Shown here one piece after another: positions 6,565-9,090 of a DNA stretch of 9,090 nt; within the stretch, counting starts at the first letter, position 1, and every line of letters begins with the position of its first letter. Where the stretch lies: positions 1-9,090 of the forward strand of contig CAZLZJ010000072.1 of the NCBI GenBank assembly GCA_964563975.1, in the 5' to 3' direction. The translations under genes were made by a program, and so were the position numbers. The notes below the pieces were generated by a model that ran no database searches, was not told where the DNA came from, and saw nothing but the letters and a program-made list of their open reading frames with translations. The DNA is from JAAYJR01 sp964563975. GTDB lineage: Bacteria; Bacteroidota; Bacteroidia; Bacteroidales; Prolixibacteraceae.

Positions 6565-7281
6565 ATGAAACATCTGATTTATTTGCTTATGTGTATCAGC
6601 TTGATAGGGATGGCAGGCTGTTCATCCTCAAAAAATTCAAAAATCAATACTCTCTCAAAAAAAGAGATCAAAAAGGGTTGGGAGTTACTGTTTGACGGCA
6701 AATCACTTGGTAATTGGAAAACATTCAACGGCGGAGAGGTCACCGGCTGGAAGATTATTGACGGAGAGCTGCATAACTCCGGAATAGGATCTGACCACGG
6801 AGGTGACATAATAACAAAAAAAGAGTATCAGAATTTTGAACTTTATATGGAGTGGAAGGTTGCCCCTGAAAGTAACTCGGGCATCTTTTTTCACGTACAG
6901 GAGGGATTGGTAAATGCTATTTACGAATCTGGCCCCGAATACCAGCTTATTGATGATAATGGCTGGCCTACAAAACTGAAAGAGAGCCAATACTCCGGAG
7001 CTAACTATGATATGCATGCCCCGGTAAATTCTAAAGTTGTTCCCTTGGATCAATGGAATAAAACCCGCCTGATTGTAAATGGCCCCCATGTGGAGCATTG
7101 GCTGAACGGAAGAAAAGTTGTAGAGTATGAACTTTGGTCTGATGAGTGGAAAGCTCTGAAAGAAAACAGCAAGTGGAAAGATATGCCCTACTACGGAGCT
7201 GCCGATAAAGGTCATATCGGATTGCAAGATCACGGCGGGCTTACAATATTCCGAAATATCAAAATAAGGGAACTAAATTAA
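6565..7281 (+). CDS. DUF1080 (3-keto-disaccharide hydrolase type) lipoprotein
   Basis: This 238-residue exported protein starts with a lipoprotein signal: a basic MKH, a hydrophobic core, and MAGC with the lipid-carrying Cys19. The following SSSK has no acidic residues, so the surface-export signal of Bacteroidota lipoproteins is not seen and a periplasm-facing position is likely. The mature part is a DUF1080 domain (about 37-237), a concanavalin-like beta sandwich. It is marked by WELLFDGKSLGNWK (39-52), GWKIIDGELH (61-70), a GGDIIT block (79-84), NFELYMEWK (90-98), SNSGIFFH (103-110), GPEYQLIDD (123-131) and GHIGLQDHGG (216-225). Members are usually linked to sugar breakdown, some as 3-keto-glycoside hydrolases or lyases; the substrate here cannot be read. 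No oxidoreductase partner gene is nearby. ATG 6565 follows an in-frame stop at 6544-6546. It stands 107 bases after metH and looks like a separate unit. Confidence 0.92.
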   Translation: MKHLIYLLMCISLIGMAGCSSSKNSKINTLSKKEIKKGWELLFDGKSLGNWKTFNGGEVTGWKIIDGELHNSGIGSDHGGDIITKKEYQNFELYMEWKVAPESNSGIFFHVQEGLVNAIYESGPEYQLIDDNGWPTKLKESQYSGANYDMHAPVNSKVVPLDQWNKTRLIVNGPHVEHWLNGRKVVEYELWSDEWKALKENSKWKDMPYYGAADKGHIGLQDHGGLTIFRNIKIRELN

Positions 7282-7309
7282 TCTGATCGGAAACTGCCGG
7301 TTTACACGT

Positions 7310-7337
7310 AAAAACAGAACTTTCTACAACTGTTTTT
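7310..7337. terminator. Hairpin after the DUF1080 gene, likely terminator
   Basis: AAAAACAG (7310-7317) and CTGTTTTT (7330-7337) form a perfect 8-base inverted repeat with a 12-base loop, 28 bases after the lipoprotein stop. The T-run forms the 3' arm of the stem, and GC content is low, so the hairpin is not strong. Its place between two same-strand genes fits a transcript end. Confidence 0.5.
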
Positions 7338-7372
7338 GGCTTTGTATCTATCTTTCCGTATCTAATTTATAC

Positions 7373-7380
7373 TATATTTG
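7373..7380 (+). promoter_or_regulatory. -7 promoter element of the CPBP protease gene
   Basis: TATATTTG matches the Bacteroidota -7 consensus TAnnTTTG exactly and ends 17 bases before ATG 7398, giving a short leader. The -33 element is poor: TTTG at 7341-7344 is too far (28 bases) and only a partial TTTC (7352-7355) lies near the expected spacing. The hairpin just upstream supports a new transcript starting here. Confidence 0.5.
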
Positions 7381-7397
7381 TCTGAAAATTATTTAAT

Positions 7398-8336
7398 ATG
7401 ATTTTCCCCGGATTCCGTGAAATGAGTCCATTCCGGCAACTTTTGTTTTCAGGATTTATCATTCTGGCAACTTTTTTGTCATTCACATTAATATCACTGA
7501 TAATTGCAATCCCCGTATTTGGCATTGATTCTTTGACCGGCCTTCCCGGTATCAATGATATTGACAACCCCGAAAGTGTCAGGATACTTAAATATTTTCA
7601 GGTAATCCAATCAATAAGCCTCTTTATTATACCATCATTTATTATCGGATGGTTTTTTAGTGAGAAAATATCTGAATACCTCTATTTGAACAGGCCTGTT
7701 ACCACATTTTCAGTAATATTGACAATATCAGCAACAATCCTTGTATTGCCTTTCATAAACTTTACAGGAGAATTAAACAGTAATATGGTGCTGCCGGAAT
7801 CACTATCAAATATTGAGAGGTGGATGAAAAATGCTGAAGAAAACGCTGCCCTCCTTACTGATGCATTCTTAAAAACAGATACTACCCGGGGAATGCTTTT
7901 TAATATTTTTATGATCGCCTTTCTTCCTGCCATTGGAGAAGAGCTGCTTTTCAGAGGTGTGATTCAAAAAATATTCACTGACTGGACAAAAAACCATCAT
8001 TGGGGAATTTGGATCACCGCCATACTGTTCAGTGCTCTGCATATGCAGTTCTACGGATTTATTCCCCGTATGATATTGGGAGTTCTGTTTGGCTATCTCC
8101 TGGTTTGGAGCAGCTCAATCTGGCTGCCCGTTATCGCCCATTTTATAAATAATGGGTTTGCTGTCCTGGCTATATATTTAATCAACAAAAATCTGATAGA
8201 TCCTAAAGTGGAAAATATAGGGTCTACACCCGATAGCTACTATAGCGCCCTCATAAGCTTTTTTATAGTGTGTGCACTATTAATGGTTATTAAAAAACAG
8301 TGTGAAAGAGTTTTAACCCGGCAATCTGTCAACTGA
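7398..8336 (+). CDS. CPBP-family intramembrane metalloprotease (Abi/Rce1-like)
   Basis: This 312-residue inner-membrane protein has about seven or eight hydrophobic segments (near residues 15-40, 66-86, 103-121, 166-180, 203-220, 224-240, 243-262 and 282-297). The three motifs of the CPBP/ABI protease family are all present: EELLFR (181-186, giving Glu181, Glu182 and Arg186), FSALH (211-215, Phe211 and His215) and IAHFINN (246-252, with His248 and Asn252). These are the residues thought to form the active site and metal-binding site of Rce1-like proteases, so it is probably active. The stretch 121-165 between hydrophobic segments is polar and probably exposed. Known relatives cleave prenylated proteins or process and protect against bacteriocin-like peptides; nothing nearby shows a substrate. 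The first start after the in-frame stop at 7383-7385 is ATG 7398. Its last 8 bases overlap the end of the convergent gene. Confidence 0.93.
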   Translation: MIFPGFREMSPFRQLLFSGFIILATFLSFTLISLIIAIPVFGIDSLTGLPGINDIDNPESVRILKYFQVIQSISLFIIPSFIIGWFFSEKISEYLYLNRPVTTFSVILTISATILVLPFINFTGELNSNMVLPESLSNIERWMKNAEENAALLTDAFLKTDTTRGMLFNIFMIAFLPAIGEELLFRGVIQKIFTDWTKNHHWGIWITAILFSALHMQFYGFIPRMILGVLFGYLLVWSSSIWLPVIAHFINNGFAVLAIYLINKNLIDPKVENIGSTPDSYYSALISFFIVCALLMVIKKQCERVLTRQSVN

Positions 8337-9069
8337 AATCAAATAGCAGATCTACCTGGATCCCATGTGTTTTTATTTTCTTCTTTTCATTTCTCCGAAA
8401 AACATATACAATACCGTACTCCCGGGCTTTCTGGCGTTTATGATGAGGAGACATATTCTCAAAATTACTCTCTATTTCATTCCACAGCCTGCTAATAAAT
8501 GAATTTGTTTTTTTTCTTATCTCTTTCATTTTACTTTTTGACCTGAGAACATTCCTTTTTAAATTATGCTGAAATATTGCTGCTTCATGAAAGTCTTCTA
8601 CCTTTACTTTTACCAATGCAACAGAAGGATTATAAATAGCACTGCCTCCTTTAAGAATACGCTTTTGTTCACCTTCAATAACCTTCCTGCCCCATTCAAG
8701 TACCTCTTCTTCAGTATTCAGTAAGGGTATTTTATTATTCATTTCCGCCAAACCATAAAACTTTAAAATTTCACTTTTTAGCTCTTCCCTTTCAATACTC
8801 ATATAAAGAGTCTGTATAAAATGTGAAATATAAAGTTTTGCTCTTCTAAAGGCCTCTTTATAACCGGAAAGTTTATCTGCCTCTATCTTAACATCCAGTT
8901 CGTGATGAATAAGTGAGTTTTCAAAATTGGTTTTAATATTCTGCAGATCATATAAAGTGTGCTTTGAAAAAGCCAGCTTCTCCGGAGCTTTGTCGGATGC
9001 CGCCTTCAAAGCACTCTCTAAAGCTCGCATCCTTGCTTTATCTGTTGTTGGCAATCGGCGGTATGGCAT
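8329..9069 (-). CDS. Uncharacterised MPYRR-type basic helical protein
   Basis: This 246-residue protein is of unknown function. It has no signal peptide and no membrane segment, so it is probably cytoplasmic. It begins MPYRRLPTTDKARMRAL, an N-terminus I associate with hypothetical proteins of Bacteroidota, though I cannot name a family. Predicted structure is mostly long amphipathic helices (for example 54-87, 90-108, 121-138 and 159-203), with a YNPSVALVKVKVEDF segment (146-160) in the middle. The C-terminal third is rich in Lys and Arg (KRNVLRSKSKMKEIRKK at 171-187, HHKRQKAR at 209-216, RRNEKKKIK at 225-233), which would suit binding to nucleic acid or ribosomes, though that is only a guess. 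There are no cysteines. The start follows an in-frame stop at 9073-9075; the promoter is probably outside the window. It converges on the protease gene with an 8-base overlap of the two ends. Confidence 0.82.
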   Translation of the reverse strand: MPYRRLPTTDKARMRALESALKAASDKAPEKLAFSKHTLYDLQNIKTNFENSLIHHELDVKIEADKLSGYKEAFRRAKLYISHFIQTLYMSIEREELKSEILKFYGLAEMNNKIPLLNTEEEVLEWGRKVIEGEQKRILKGGSAIYNPSVALVKVKVEDFHEAAIFQHNLKRNVLRSKSKMKEIRKKTNSFISRLWNEIESNFENMSPHHKRQKAREYGIVYVFRRNEKKKIKTHGIQVDLLFDFS

Positions 9070-9090
9070 AATTCATTAGTTATTATTATA

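Noticed and set aside
6703..7233. 176-codon open frame on the minus strand opposite the DUF1080 gene
   Set aside because: It is antisense to a well-recognised lipoprotein, has no domain I can see and no start signal; it is a by-product of the plus-strand codon use.
1..9090. CRISPR arrays, insertion sequences, phage genes or defence systems
   Set aside because: No regularly spaced repeats, transposase motifs, terminal inverted repeats or nuclease genes were seen; the genes look like ordinary core and housekeeping content.

Overview
The window looks like a piece of chromosome from a Bacteroidota bacterium, probably an anaerobe. The DNA is AT-rich, most starts lack a Shine-Dalgarno sequence, TAnnTTTG-type -7 elements sit upstream of some genes, the tRNA does not encode CCA, and the last gene has an MPYRR start that I associate with Bacteroidota. 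This placement is an inference from style and gene content; no rRNA or marker gene is present.

Layout: a tRNA with a CAT anticodon (4-77, minus strand) reads out of the left edge. A divergent AT-rich spacer (78-288) leads into four plus-strand genes that appear to be one methionine-making unit. These are a COG1900/DUF39 aspartate-semialdehyde sulfurtransferase-type protein (289-1452), an overlapping NIL-domain ferredoxin with two 4Fe-4S motifs (1445-1855), a UPF0280/COG2122 ApbE-like protein (1994-2785), and a full-length cobalamin-dependent methionine synthase, metH (2798-6457). Beyond them lie a DUF1080 lipoprotein (6565-7281), a CPBP-type membrane protease (7398-8336), and, convergent with it and overlapping by 8 nt, an uncharacterised basic helical protein (8329-9069, minus strand).

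How the genes work together: the first three families are the ones tied in methanogens (Methanosarcina acetivorans MA1821, MA1822 and MA1715) to making homocysteine from aspartate semialdehyde and sulfide, without O-acetyl- or O-succinylhomoserine. MetH then methylates homocysteine to methionine using methyltetrahydrofolate and cobalamin. The cluster therefore encodes a route from sulfide and aspartate semialdehyde to methionine, with methyl-folate supply (metF) and the flavodoxin that reactivates MetH encoded elsewhere. The pathway itself has been described. The open points are what the COG2122 protein does, what reduces the ferredoxin, and how the operon is controlled. The three downstream genes show no evident link to this pathway.
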